From positions 2,356,001 through 2,420,000 of the forward strand of contig NC_021658.1 in the NCBI RefSeq assembly GCF_000418325.1: 64,000 nucleotides of DNA, given 5' to 3'. The translations under genes and the position numbers were made by a program. This document shows, piece by piece, positions 25,098 to 33,034 of the stretch (position 1 is its first letter; each line of letters starts with the position of its first letter). The notes below the pieces were generated by a model that was given only the letters and a program-made list of their open reading frames with translations, did no database searches and was not told the DNA's origin. This stretch comes from Sorangium cellulosum So0157-2 (lineage in GTDB: Bacteria; Myxococcota_A; Polyangia; Polyangiales; Polyangiaceae).

Positions 25098-26120
25098 ATG
25101 GTATCACCGGCGCCGCCCCGCGGGGCCCTGCGCTCCCTCCCGCCTGCCCATCGCCCCCTTGCCGGCGCGCTCGCGCTCGGCCCGGCGCTGCTCGCGCGCG
25201 CCCGCGCCGCGCCGGAGGCGCCGTGGCTCGCCGCGAGCCTCGTCGACGGCCCCGCCGTGGTGCTCGGGGCGCTGCAGCGCGCCGCGCGCGTCGTCGACCT
25301 CGCGGCCTGCGCGGCGCGCGGCGTGCCGGTCGTGCGGCGCGCCACGACCGGCACCGCCGCCTTCCTCGGCGGGCGCGGCGTCGTGTGGACCCTGGCGTTG
25401 CCGCACGCGGCCGCGCTCGCGCCCGACGCCACGGCCCGGACGCTCCTCAACCGCAACGTGCGCGGCTTCCTCAAGGGCTTCGCCCGCGCCGGCGCGCCCG
25501 CGCACTACGGCGGGCGCGAGTGGATCGCGCTGCAGCACCGCCCCGCCGCGCTGCTCGGCGTCGAGGCCGCGCGCGACGGCGCGGTCCTCATCGAGGTCTT
25601 CGCCGGCCACGACGCGCCGATCGCGGTCCCCGCGGAGCTCGCGGCGCCGGACGAGCGCGCCGTCGACCGCTGGCTGGGCAAGGCGCCGGCGGCGCTGGCC
25701 GAGGTCCTCCCGGCGCGGAGCTCGCTCGAGGCGCTCGCGCAGGCCGTTGTCGAGGCGGTCGCGCTCGGCGCGGGGCTCCCGCGGGTCGACGGCGGCGAGG
25801 CGCCGGAGCTCGCCGAGGGGCCCTTCCAGCCCATCACCGCGCCCGACGATCCGGCGCCGCCGGGCGCCGGCGCCGCCGTTGTCGCGCGCGTGCCCATCGG
25901 CTGGATCGAGGCCGCGGCGCTCGGCGAGGCGCCGGCGCGCGCGTGGCTCGGCGGCGACGTCCTCACGGGGCGCTGGCTCCTGGAGGAGCTCGGCCTCGGC
26001 GAGGCCGCCGCGCCCCTGGACGCCGGGACCGCGCCGCTCGAGGGGGCGAGCCTCTCCGACCTGCGCGCGCTCGCGCAGCGCGCGCTCTCGGCGGGAGCAG
26101 CTGTGCGCGATGCGCGATGA
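25098..26120 (+). CDS. Lipoate/biotin protein-ligase-like protein
   Basis: A 340-residue protein rich in Ala. VVRRATTGTAAFLGGRGVVWTLALP resembles the RRxTGGGAV segment of the LplA/BPL fold, followed by LNRNVRGFLKGFARAGAPAHYGGREWIALQ, which fits the later strands. I could not find a clear KxNG-type lysine, so activity is uncertain; the C-terminal half is unassigned. The start chosen is the ATG at 25098, only 6 bp from the divergent kinase start, leaving no room for two normal promoters; internal GTG codons are alternatives. The lipoprotein gene follows after 30 bp. Confidence 0.5.
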   Translation: MVSPAPPRGALRSLPPAHRPLAGALALGPALLARARAAPEAPWLAASLVDGPAVVLGALQRAARVVDLAACAARGVPVVRRATTGTAAFLGGRGVVWTLALPHAAALAPDATARTLLNRNVRGFLKGFARAGAPAHYGGREWIALQHRPAALLGVEAARDGAVLIEVFAGHDAPIAVPAELAAPDERAVDRWLGKAPAALAEVLPARSSLEALAQAVVEAVALGAGLPRVDGGEAPELAEGPFQPITAPDDPAPPGAGAAVVARVPIGWIEAAALGEAPARAWLGGDVLTGRWLLEELGLGEAAAPLDAGTAPLEGASLSDLRALAQRALSAGAAVRDAR

Positions 26121-26150
26121 TCGAAGACCTGGGGGGCACGGAGGCAGCGC

Positions 26151-27515
26151 ATGATGAGGCGAGTCGAACGGGATCTCTTCGGGACGGCGGCCGCGCTCGG
26201 GCTCGCCATGGCGGCGGCCGGTTGCGGCGGCGGAGGCGGCGCGCCGGGCGGGAGCGGCGGCGCTCACGGCGAGAACGGCGGCACCGGCGGCGCCGCGGGG
26301 ACCGGAGCCGCGGCGGGGACCGGAGGAGCCGGCGCCGGGAGCGGGGGTGCGCCGGGCGGAGATCCCTATCCGACGGAGAGTGTCGGCCCGGTGACCCGCG
26401 GAGGAACGATGACGTTCCAGAACATCGGCGCGCCCGGCTACTGGGGTCGCCGCATCGAGGCGGAGCCGGGCGACCCGCGCTGCGACGTCGAGTCGGCGAC
26501 GCTCAGCTTCTCCTGGGGCGACGAGTTCTGCTGCCGTACGCGCCACGAGGTCACGAGCGCGTCGCTCTCGCCCTTCAATGAGCAGATGACCCTCATCTTG
26601 CGAGGGCCGCTCCGCGTAAAGCAGCTCGCCGTCTACCAGCCCAGAGGCGCCGGCGATCGCTGGGTCCGTCGCTCGTTCTGGGATCGCCGCGCGCCGCAGG
26701 CGCTCGCGGACCTCAAGCTCACCGGGCCGGACGGCGCGGGCGCGTTCACCGGCGATCTGGGCAATGCATGCCACTGGTATGCGATGCGCGACGCGCCTTT
26801 CCCCTGCGGGCCGGGCAGCGATCCGTACTGCCCTGCCGGCGGGCCCGACGTGAACTACCACGGCTGGGAGGGCTCGAAGCTCGTGGTGCTGCTCGCGTCG
26901 ATGCCCTACGCGGACGACCCGTCGCTCGCGCAGCTCAGCTGCGCCGACGGCCCGAGCGACGGCTGGACCGACGCGCCGTGGGTCGGGTTCTCGGCGTCGG
27001 AGCTGATGCGCGACGGCTGGGGCAAGTATCACCCGTGCCATTGCTATGCGAACACCGACCCCGGCGTGGGGGACGGCTGCGGGGAGATCAACGTCTTCGA
27101 GACGGTGTCGGAGGCCGAAGGGCTCGAGTACGGCAACCGGGATATCCTCAGCACCGGGCTCCGCTCGTACCAGGTCGGCCACCTGGGCGGGAGCGTCTGC
27201 GGCAAGCAGCGCTGCGACGTCGCGTCGTTCCCGGACACCGCAGATCTGCTGGACGCATGCGGACAGGCCGCGCTCGACGCCGGCGCCGTCCTCGACGCCG
27301 AGGACCCGGGCGGAGGCTGCCCGGTGTGGCGGCGTCCCCTCGACGATCGGTTCTTCTTCATCCTGCTCGACGAGCCGAAGCGCACGGTCCAGGTGGGCGT
27401 CGTGCACCCCGCGGCGATCCCGGCGAGCGCCTCGGAGATCTTCCCCGGCTTGCCGGAAGAGGTGAGTCAGGCGTCGATGGATCGGCTCGCCGCGCTGCGG
27501 CTCCCCGAGCGCTGA
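26151..27515 (+). CDS. Glycine-rich lipoprotein with TOS1-like (DUF2403/DUF2401) domains
   Basis: A 454-residue exported protein. The signal peptide ends in the lipobox AAAGCG; a Gly/Ala-rich spacer (about 24-72) follows. The folded part starts GGTMTFQNIGAPGYWGRRIE and has many cysteines. The segments KYHPCHCYANTDPGVG and DGCGEINVFETVSEA match the pattern of the fungal cell-wall protein TOS1, a putative glycosyl hydrolase. Family assignment is from memory of that pattern. GGAGG lies 6 nt before the ATG pair at 26151. The protein probably acts on cell-surface or external polysaccharide (inference). The 3' end faces a large hairpin at 27624-27734. Confidence 0.65.
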   Translation: MMRRVERDLFGTAAALGLAMAAAGCGGGGGAPGGSGGAHGENGGTGGAAGTGAAAGTGGAGAGSGGAPGGDPYPTESVGPVTRGGTMTFQNIGAPGYWGRRIEAEPGDPRCDVESATLSFSWGDEFCCRTRHEVTSASLSPFNEQMTLILRGPLRVKQLAVYQPRGAGDRWVRRSFWDRRAPQALADLKLTGPDGAGAFTGDLGNACHWYAMRDAPFPCGPGSDPYCPAGGPDVNYHGWEGSKLVVLLASMPYADDPSLAQLSCADGPSDGWTDAPWVGFSASELMRDGWGKYHPCHCYANTDPGVGDGCGEINVFETVSEAEGLEYGNRDILSTGLRSYQVGHLGGSVCGKQRCDVASFPDTADLLDACGQAALDAGAVLDAEDPGGGCPVWRRPLDDRFFFILLDEPKRTVQVGVVHPAAIPASASEIFPGLPEEVSQASMDRLAALRLPER

Positions 27516-27623
27516 GGCCCGCGGAGGCGCCCGAGCGCCGGCCGGCGGGGGATGTCACCAATCCCCCGTCGGGCCGCGCCGGCCCGGAAGCACGGTGACG
27601 TCCGTCGCGGCGTCGCCGGCCTC

Positions 27624-27734
27624 GGTGGTGGCCAAATTGGCCCCGGAGTGATTCACATGAAGGCGGGAAGATGGGAAGCTCATTGAGCTTTTCTTCCCGC
27701 CTTCCCGCCTTCATGTTCAAATTAGGCCACCACC
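27624..27734. terminator. Large interrupted inverted repeat, bidirectional terminator or MITE-like element
   Basis: Outer arms GGTGGTGGCC (27624-27633) and its complement (27725-27734) enclose related AAATT segments. A perfect 15-bp arm CATGAAGGCGGGAAG (27656-27670) pairs with 27701-27715. A small inner palindrome, AAGCTCA-T-TGAGCTT, is at 27676-27690, and an extra CTTCCCGC is duplicated beside the right arm. It sits between two convergent genes, which suits a shared terminator. The size and nested arms also suit a short non-autonomous repeat. Confidence 0.6.
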
Positions 27735-27740
27735 CCGGCC

Positions 27741-29195
27741 TCAGGCCGGCCACTGACACGGCGCCAGGTGGCTCGCCAGGAGCCCGTGCATGGCGCCGGC
27801 CGTGCCCCCGGCGAGGAGCCCGGCCAGCGCAGGGCGGGGGCGCGGATCCGGCTCTGGGACGTACCGCCCTGCGTCGAGGCGATAGCGAGCGCGGGGACCC
27901 CGGGCGACGAGATCGGATATCGCGCCGAGGAATCGATCGATGTCCGCCCTGCTGGTGCCGACGCCGAAGCTCACGCGCACCGCGCCGGGCACCGCCGCGC
28001 CTCCCGGCGCCTCCGGCGCGCGCGCCCCGGCGAGCGCGCTCATGAGCGGGTGCGCGCAGAACGAGCCGTCGCGGACGCCGATGCCGTGCTCGGCGCTCAG
28101 CGCGGCGGCGACCACGCCGGGGTGGAAGCCCCGCACCTGGAACGTCACGACGCCGATACGCGGGCTCGCGGGGCCCCACATCTCGAGCCGCTCGACCCCC
28201 GGCACGGCGCCGAGCCCGCGCGTGACGCGGTCGAGCAGGCCGGCCTCGTGCGCCGCCACGGCGGACATGCCGGCCTCGGCGAGCGCGCGGCACGCCGCGG
28301 CCAGCGACACCGCGCCGACGACGTTGGGCGTGCCGGCCTCGTGGCGGGGCGCGCCGCTCGCCCATTCGACGCCGTCGAGCGTGACGCGCCGGACGGCGCC
28401 GCCGCCGGCGAGGTAGGGGCGCGCGGCGTCGAGCCAGTCCCCGCGACCCACGAGCACGCCGCCGCCGAAGGGGGCATAGAGCTTGTGCCCGGACAGCGCG
28501 AGGTAGTCGGCCCCGACCGCCGCCATTTCGATCGCGCGGTGGGGCGCGAGCTGGGCCGCGTCCACGGAGAGCCGCGCCCCGCGGCGGTGGGCGACCGCGG
28601 CGAGCTCCGAGAGCGGCCACAGCTCCCCCGTGACATTGCTGGCCCCCGTCACGGCGAGCAGCCGGTGGCGCGAGGGCGCGCCGCGCAGGGCGTCGTCGGC
28701 CCGCGCGATCGCCTCGTCCGCGCTCGCGGGCACCGGGAGGACCACCGAGCGACCGCGCCGCCAGGGCAGCTGGTTCGCGTGGTGCTCCGAGGCGAAGGTC
28801 ACCACCGTGGTGTCCTCGGGCAGCGCGGCGGCGAGCAGGTTGAGCGCGTCGGTCGTGTTCCTCGTGAACACCACCGTGTCGTCGGCGCGCGCTCCGACGA
28901 AGTCGCCCACCGCCTGGCGGGCGGCGGCGTAGAGCTCGGTCGTGACCGTGGACGCGAACCCCGCGCCGCGATGCACGCTGCTGTACCAGGGGAGCAGCGC
29001 CGCGACCGCGTCGAGCACCGAGCGGAGGCACGGGGCGCTCGCCGCGTAATCGAGGTTCACGTAGCCCACGTGCTCGCCAGTGACGAGCGGCACGGACAGG
29101 TCCGCGCCGACGACGGGCAAAGGGAGAGCGCCGGCGGCGAGCGGCGCCGGCGCGGCCGCATCAGGACGCAAGTCCACGACGGGAGCGATCGACAT
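27741..29195 (-). CDS. Class-V aminotransferase, cysteine desulfurase-like
   Basis: A 484-residue PLP enzyme. NLDYAASAPCLRSV is the usual start of the fold; VFTRNTTDALNLLA, SEHHANQLPWR and LSVDAAQLAPHRAI follow. The PLP Lys is in LALSGHKLYAPFGGG. A Cys sits in the catalytic loop (VRDGSFCAHPL), as in SufS/CsdA-type desulfurases, which release sulfur from cysteine as a persulfide. The last 40 residues are Pro/Ala-rich and not conserved. A SAM-IV riboswitch in the leader ties it to methionine/sulfur status. The ribosome site is GAGGTG just before the ATG. Isopenicillin-N-epimerase-like activity is the main alternative. Confidence 0.85.
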   Translation of the reverse strand: MSIAPVVDLRPDAAAPAPLAAGALPLPVVGADLSVPLVTGEHVGYVNLDYAASAPCLRSVLDAVAALLPWYSSVHRGAGFASTVTTELYAAARQAVGDFVGARADDTVVFTRNTTDALNLLAAALPEDTTVVTFASEHHANQLPWRRGRSVVLPVPASADEAIARADDALRGAPSRHRLLAVTGASNVTGELWPLSELAAVAHRRGARLSVDAAQLAPHRAIEMAAVGADYLALSGHKLYAPFGGGVLVGRGDWLDAARPYLAGGGAVRRVTLDGVEWASGAPRHEAGTPNVVGAVSLAAACRALAEAGMSAVAAHEAGLLDRVTRGLGAVPGVERLEMWGPASPRIGVVTFQVRGFHPGVVAAALSAEHGIGVRDGSFCAHPLMSALAGARAPEAPGGAAVPGAVRVSFGVGTSRADIDRFLGAISDLVARGPRARYRLDAGRYVPEPDPRPRPALAGLLAGGTAGAMHGLLASHLAPCQWPA

Positions 29196-29231
29196 ATCAC
29201 CTCACGAGTCCAGGGAGACTCCGGGCGACCA

Positions 29232-29347
29232 GAGTCCGCGCTTGCCGGCCGCTCATGCGGCCGGCCAGGTCTTCACCCGGGACACCCCACCGCGGTTCGG
29301 AGGGTTGTCGGCCAGCGAGCCGGGGCTACGCGCTGGCGCTCATGACC
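29232..29347 (-). ncRNA. SAM-IV riboswitch
   Basis: On the minus strand from 29347 the RNA begins GGTCATGAGCGCCAGCG. It then has AGCCCCGGCTCGCTGGCCG, ACAACCCTCC, CCGCGGTGGGGTG, CCCGGGTGAAGACC, a perfect 9-bp hairpin GCCGGCCGC-ATGA-GCGGCCGGC, and the 3' pseudoknot segment GGCAAGCGCGGACTC. Order, spacing and invariant bases match the mycobacterial SAM-IV RNA almost throughout. It lies 36 nt before the start codon of the desulfurase-like gene. A GGAGTC segment just after it can pair either with the GGACTC at its 3' end or with a second GGACTC beside the ribosome site. This suggests translational control by S-adenosylmethionine (inference). Confidence 0.9.
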
Positions 29348-29354
29348 TGCCGGG

Positions 29355-29383
29355 ACAGTACCCCGATGACCGCCATGTGGCAA
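29355..29383 (-). promoter_or_regulatory. Promoter for the riboswitch-desulfurase transcript
   Basis: TTGCCA (29383-29378) and TACTGT (29360-29355) are separated by exactly 17 bp. The predicted start falls 5-8 nt before the first base of the riboswitch, as expected for a leader RNA. Confidence 0.65.
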
Positions 29384-29569
29384 GGGCCTGCGCGACATCG
29401 CAGCGGTCCGCTCGATCGCGGGCCGGCTGCGGGCGCCGGTACGGCGATTGCATTGTGATTTCCCGGGAGGCGGCGAGCTCCACATCGCTGCTCCCGAACA
29501 GACCCTCACGGCCGCTGTCGCCGCGTGAGGCAGGACGCCCCAGCGTGCCCCGAGCCCGGCGCTCCTCGC
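29384..29569. other. Spacer between riboswitch promoter and transferase fragment
   Basis: No gene is visible. It joins the riboswitch promoter to the 5'-truncated gamma-glutamyltransferase on the other strand and is probably where that gene's missing 5' part once lay. Confidence 0.4.
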
Positions 29570-30058
29570 GAGAGCTTCTTGCTGAACAACGAGCTCACCG
29601 ACTTCACCATCCCGCCCGACCCGAGCTCGCCGCACCCCAACGTGGCCGAGCCGGGCAAGCGCCTGCGCAGCAGCATGAGCCCGACGATCGTCCTCAAGGA
29701 CGGAGAGCCCGCGCTCGCGCTGGGCTCTCCGGGCGGGTCCACGATCATCACCACGGTGCTGCAGATCCTCGTGAATCACATCGACCTCGGCCTCCCCATC
29801 GACGAGGTGCTCTCGGCGCCGCGCCTCTCGCAGCGCAACTGCGGCGACGGATCGACCGACGCGGAGACGGCGTTCCTGAGCGCCCCCGAGGCCGAGGGGC
29901 TCGCGTCCCTGGGCCACGCCCTCTCCGACGCGGCCACGCTGGGCGGCGAGATCGGCGCGGCCACCGCGCTCCGCTTCCACGGCGATGGCACCGTGACCGC
30001 GGTCGCCGAGCCGGTCCGGCGTCACGGCGGGAGCGCGATGGTCGAGCGGCCGCGGTAG
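29570..30058 (+). pseudogene. Gamma-glutamyltransferase, C-terminal fragment
   Basis: About 160 codons match the end of the small subunit: LLNNELTDFTI, AEPGKRLRSSMSPTIV, LALGSPGGSTIITTVLQ and VNHIDLGLPIDEVLSAPR. The large subunit, the signal peptide and the N-terminal catalytic Thr of the small subunit are all missing. The open frame continues upstream to an ATG at 29525, but that stretch is unrelated. It is a 5' deletion remnant of an enzyme that cleaves glutathione. It lies beside a riboswitch-controlled sulfur gene. Confidence 0.8.
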
Positions 30059-30229
30059 GCGCGGCGCGCTGAGGGCTCGTTAGAACGTCTACAATGCTGC
30101 GCGCTCGGCCTCGGTGGCCGACGCCGCGGCGCTGGCAGGAGCGGTGGGATCGACGGGGGCATCGCCAGGACCGGCTGCTGACGGGGCAACAGACGATCCG
30201 TAGGGTGTTGCTCCAGCAGCAGTCGCGCG

Positions 30230-30874
30230 TCAGGAGGCCTTCACGGCCACGTGGAGGGGCTGGACCACCGCCGCGAACGCCGGGAGCGCCTCGCAGCGGG
30301 CCGCGTGCGCGGCCAGCGCCGGCCGCCTCGCCGCGTCGGTGACGGACGGGTGCGCCTCGCCGATGAACCGCAGCGCGCAGCCGACCGCGATGTCGGCGTG
30401 GCTGAAGGCGCCGAACCAGAAATCGCCGCCCCGCGCGGCGCGCTCGCGCTCGCGCTCCAGGACATCGAGCGTCTCGCCGAGCTGCGCGGCGCAGCGGTCG
30501 ACCCAGACCTGGCTGCGGCGGTCGCTCTGGCGCAGCACGTGCTCGTAGAGCAGGCTCACCGCCTTGTCGGCGAGGCCCGTGGCGAGCGCGCAGACCCGCA
30601 GCCCGGCGCGGCGCGCCTCGCCCGAGCGCGGCAGGAGCGCGCGATCGGGCCCCACCAGGTCGTCGAGGGCGTCGAGGATCGCCGCGCTCTCGACGAGCGA
30701 CTCCCCGCTGTCCGTCACGAGCACGGGCACGCGCCGGAGCGGGTTGTACTTCGCGATGGACTCCGCGTCGGCCCACACCGACCACGGGCGGTGCTCGTAC
30801 GCGAGCCCGTAATGCTGGAGCGCCACGGCGACGCGGCGCACGAACGGCGAGTCGTACTGGCCAATCAGGATCAT
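30230..30874 (-). CDS. Glutathione S-transferase family protein
   Basis: A 214-residue two-domain GST. The thioredoxin-like half starts ILIGQYDSPFVRRVAVAL, with Ser9 at the usual catalytic position; NPLRRVPVLV and ESLVESAAILDAL form the cis-Pro and glutathione gamma-glutamyl sites. The helical half includes FWFGAFSHADIAVGCALRF, the conserved N-capping region. Its substrate is unknown. It is minus-strand, convergent with the transferase fragment, and downstream of the M13 peptidase gene by 33 bp. Confidence 0.9.
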   Translation of the reverse strand: MILIGQYDSPFVRRVAVALQHYGLAYEHRPWSVWADAESIAKYNPLRRVPVLVTDSGESLVESAAILDALDDLVGPDRALLPRSGEARRAGLRVCALATGLADKAVSLLYEHVLRQSDRRSQVWVDRCAAQLGETLDVLERERERAARGGDFWFGAFSHADIAVGCALRFIGEAHPSVTDAARRPALAAHAARCEALPAFAAVVQPLHVAVKAS

Positions 30875-30907
30875 GGTTCCTCCTCTCTGAAACGACGCCG
30901 GCCGCGG

Positions 30908-33022
30908 CTACCAGACCGAGCACATGTTCGCCGGCCGCATCGGCGTGCCGGGCGCGCACTTGAAGGCCTCGGCGAACTGCGGCAGGTTCGCGAGCGGCCC
31001 GTTCACGCGGAACCGCGGCGGCGAGTGCGGGTTCACCTGCACCATCAGCCGGAGCGCCTCGTCGCGCATCTTGCCGCACCACCCCTGCCCGTGCGCCAGG
31101 AAGAACTGCTGATCTTCGGTGAACCCGCCCGCGACCGTCTGCTCCGCCGCGCCCTTGCGCATCGTGCGGTACGCCATGAACGCGAGCTTGAGGCCCCCGA
31201 GGTCCGCGATGTTCTCGCCCAGCGTCAGCTTGCCGTTCAGCTTCACCCCCGGCAGCGCCTCGTAGCCCGAGTACTGCGCCTCGACGCACTCGGTCTTCGC
31301 CTTGAACGCCGCGGCGATCTCCTTCGACCACCAGTCCTCCAGGTTGCCCTTCTGGTCGAACTGCGACCCCTCGTCGTCGAACCCGTGCGTGAGCTCGTGC
31401 CCGACGACCATGCCGATGCCGCCGAGGTTCACCGCGACGCCCGACTTCACGCTGTAGAACGGCGGCTGAAGGATACCGGCGGGGAAGACCATGTGGTTGC
31501 GCTGCGGATCGTAATAGGCGTTCACCGAGGGCGGGCTCATCTGCCACTCGTCGCGATCGACCGGCTTGTCGATCTTCCCGAGATCCCACCGCGTGTGGAA
31601 GGCGCGCGCCGCCAGCGCGTTCTTCGCGTACGACTTGGGATCGACCTCGAAATCGTACGTCCGCCACTTGTCGGGATACCCGATGAGGTACGCCATCGCG
31701 CCGAGCTTGGCGAGCGCGCGCTGCCGCGTGCCCTCATCCATCCAGTCGAGCGCCCGCACCTCGCGGCCGAACGCCTCGCTGATCTCGCGCACCATCGCCT
31801 CGGCCGCGGGCTTGCTCTCGCCGGAGAAGCTCGTCTTGACGAACGGCTGCGCGAGCAGCTCGCCGAGCGCGTTGTCGGTCGCGTCGACGCAGCGCTTCCA
31901 GCGCGGCCGGACCTCCTTTTGCCCGGTGAGCGCCGATTGCAGCGTGAAGCTCTCGTCGACGAACGCCTTGGACAGCGCGGGCGCGAGCGAGCGCACCACG
32001 TGCCACGCCAGGTAATTCTGCCACGCGGCGGGCTTCGCCGACTTGAGCAGCCGCGAGAGCCCCTCGAAGAACCGGACGGAGGTCACGTTCACCTCCTTGA
32101 TGTCCGGGCGGCCGAGACCCTGGAAGTACGCGTCCCAGGGGAAATCCGGCGCCGCCTTCGCGAGCGCCACCCGATCCATCTTGTTGTACAGGCCCTTCGG
32201 GTCCCGCCGCTCGACCCGCGTCTTCGAGATCTTCGCGAGCTCGGTCTCGATCTGCACCACGTCGAGCGCCGCCGCCTTCGCCGCGGCCTCCTTTGCCCCG
32301 GCGAGCCGCATCATCCGCGCGACGTGCTCCTCGTAGGTCTTGCGGAGCGCCTTCGACTTGTCGTCCTCGTTCAGGTAGTAGTCGCGGTCCGGCAGGCCGA
32401 GCCCGTTCTGGTCGAGCTGGGCGATGACGCGCGTCGCGTCCTTCATGTCCTGCGCAGAGGCGATGTCGAACAGCGCCCAGATGCGGCGGCCGTGGAGCTC
32501 GGTGACGAGCGCCCCGACGCTCTTCGGGTCGCGCACCCGCCGCGCCTTGGCGAGGAGATCCGCGAGCGGCTTCGCGCCGGCGGCCTCGATCGCGGCCTCG
32601 TCGACGCACGCGCCGTAGTAGGCCCCGATCTTCTTGCTCACCGGATCCCGGTCGCCGGCCTGCGCCGCCTCCTCGAGGATGCGCCGGAGCTCCGCCTCGT
32701 TGCGCTGCTCGATCTCGTTGAAGCTCCGCATCCAGATGGCCTCGTCGCCCGGGATCTCCGTCTTGGCCAGCCATCCGCCGCAGGCGAACTGATAGAAGTC
32801 CTCGCAGGGGTTGGCCGAGCGGTCGAGCGCGGCCTCGTCGAGCCCGACGTTCTCGAGCTTCGTCTCGACGATCGGGAGGCCCTGCGGCACAGGCGGGGGG
32901 GCCGCCGCCTTCACGGCCGAGGGGGGCGGCGGCGGCGGGCCCGCGGCCGGGCCGCAGGCCGGCAGCGCAGAGAGGGCCAGGGTGATCGCGAGGGGGGCTG
33001 CGAGCGGTCGTTGCGTGCGCAT
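30908..33022 (-). CDS. M13 (neprilysin/PepO) family zinc metallopeptidase lipoprotein
   Basis: A 704-residue exported endopeptidase. A signal peptide ends in the lipobox LPAC, then a Pro-rich linker. The family opening CEDFYQFACGGWL is intact. The zinc site has VVGHELTHGFDDEGSQFD, with the third ligand in LGENIADLGGL. NAYYDPQRN is the substrate-binding NAYY motif, and the chain ends in the conserved CSVW. Length is normal. I start at the ATG at 33022, directly before the signal sequence; the frame stays open into the tandem repeats upstream. The 14-copy hairpin array at 33035-33398 occupies its whole promoter/leader region. Confidence 0.95.
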   Translation of the reverse strand: MRTQRPLAAPLAITLALSALPACGPAAGPPPPPPSAVKAAAPPPVPQGLPIVETKLENVGLDEAALDRSANPCEDFYQFACGGWLAKTEIPGDEAIWMRSFNEIEQRNEAELRRILEEAAQAGDRDPVSKKIGAYYGACVDEAAIEAAGAKPLADLLAKARRVRDPKSVGALVTELHGRRIWALFDIASAQDMKDATRVIAQLDQNGLGLPDRDYYLNEDDKSKALRKTYEEHVARMMRLAGAKEAAAKAAALDVVQIETELAKISKTRVERRDPKGLYNKMDRVALAKAAPDFPWDAYFQGLGRPDIKEVNVTSVRFFEGLSRLLKSAKPAAWQNYLAWHVVRSLAPALSKAFVDESFTLQSALTGQKEVRPRWKRCVDATDNALGELLAQPFVKTSFSGESKPAAEAMVREISEAFGREVRALDWMDEGTRQRALAKLGAMAYLIGYPDKWRTYDFEVDPKSYAKNALAARAFHTRWDLGKIDKPVDRDEWQMSPPSVNAYYDPQRNHMVFPAGILQPPFYSVKSGVAVNLGGIGMVVGHELTHGFDDEGSQFDQKGNLEDWWSKEIAAAFKAKTECVEAQYSGYEALPGVKLNGKLTLGENIADLGGLKLAFMAYRTMRKGAAEQTVAGGFTEDQQFFLAHGQGWCGKMRDEALRLMVQVNPHSPPRFRVNGPLANLPQFAEAFKCAPGTPMRPANMCSVW

Positions 33023-33034
33023 GCGGCGCTCTAC

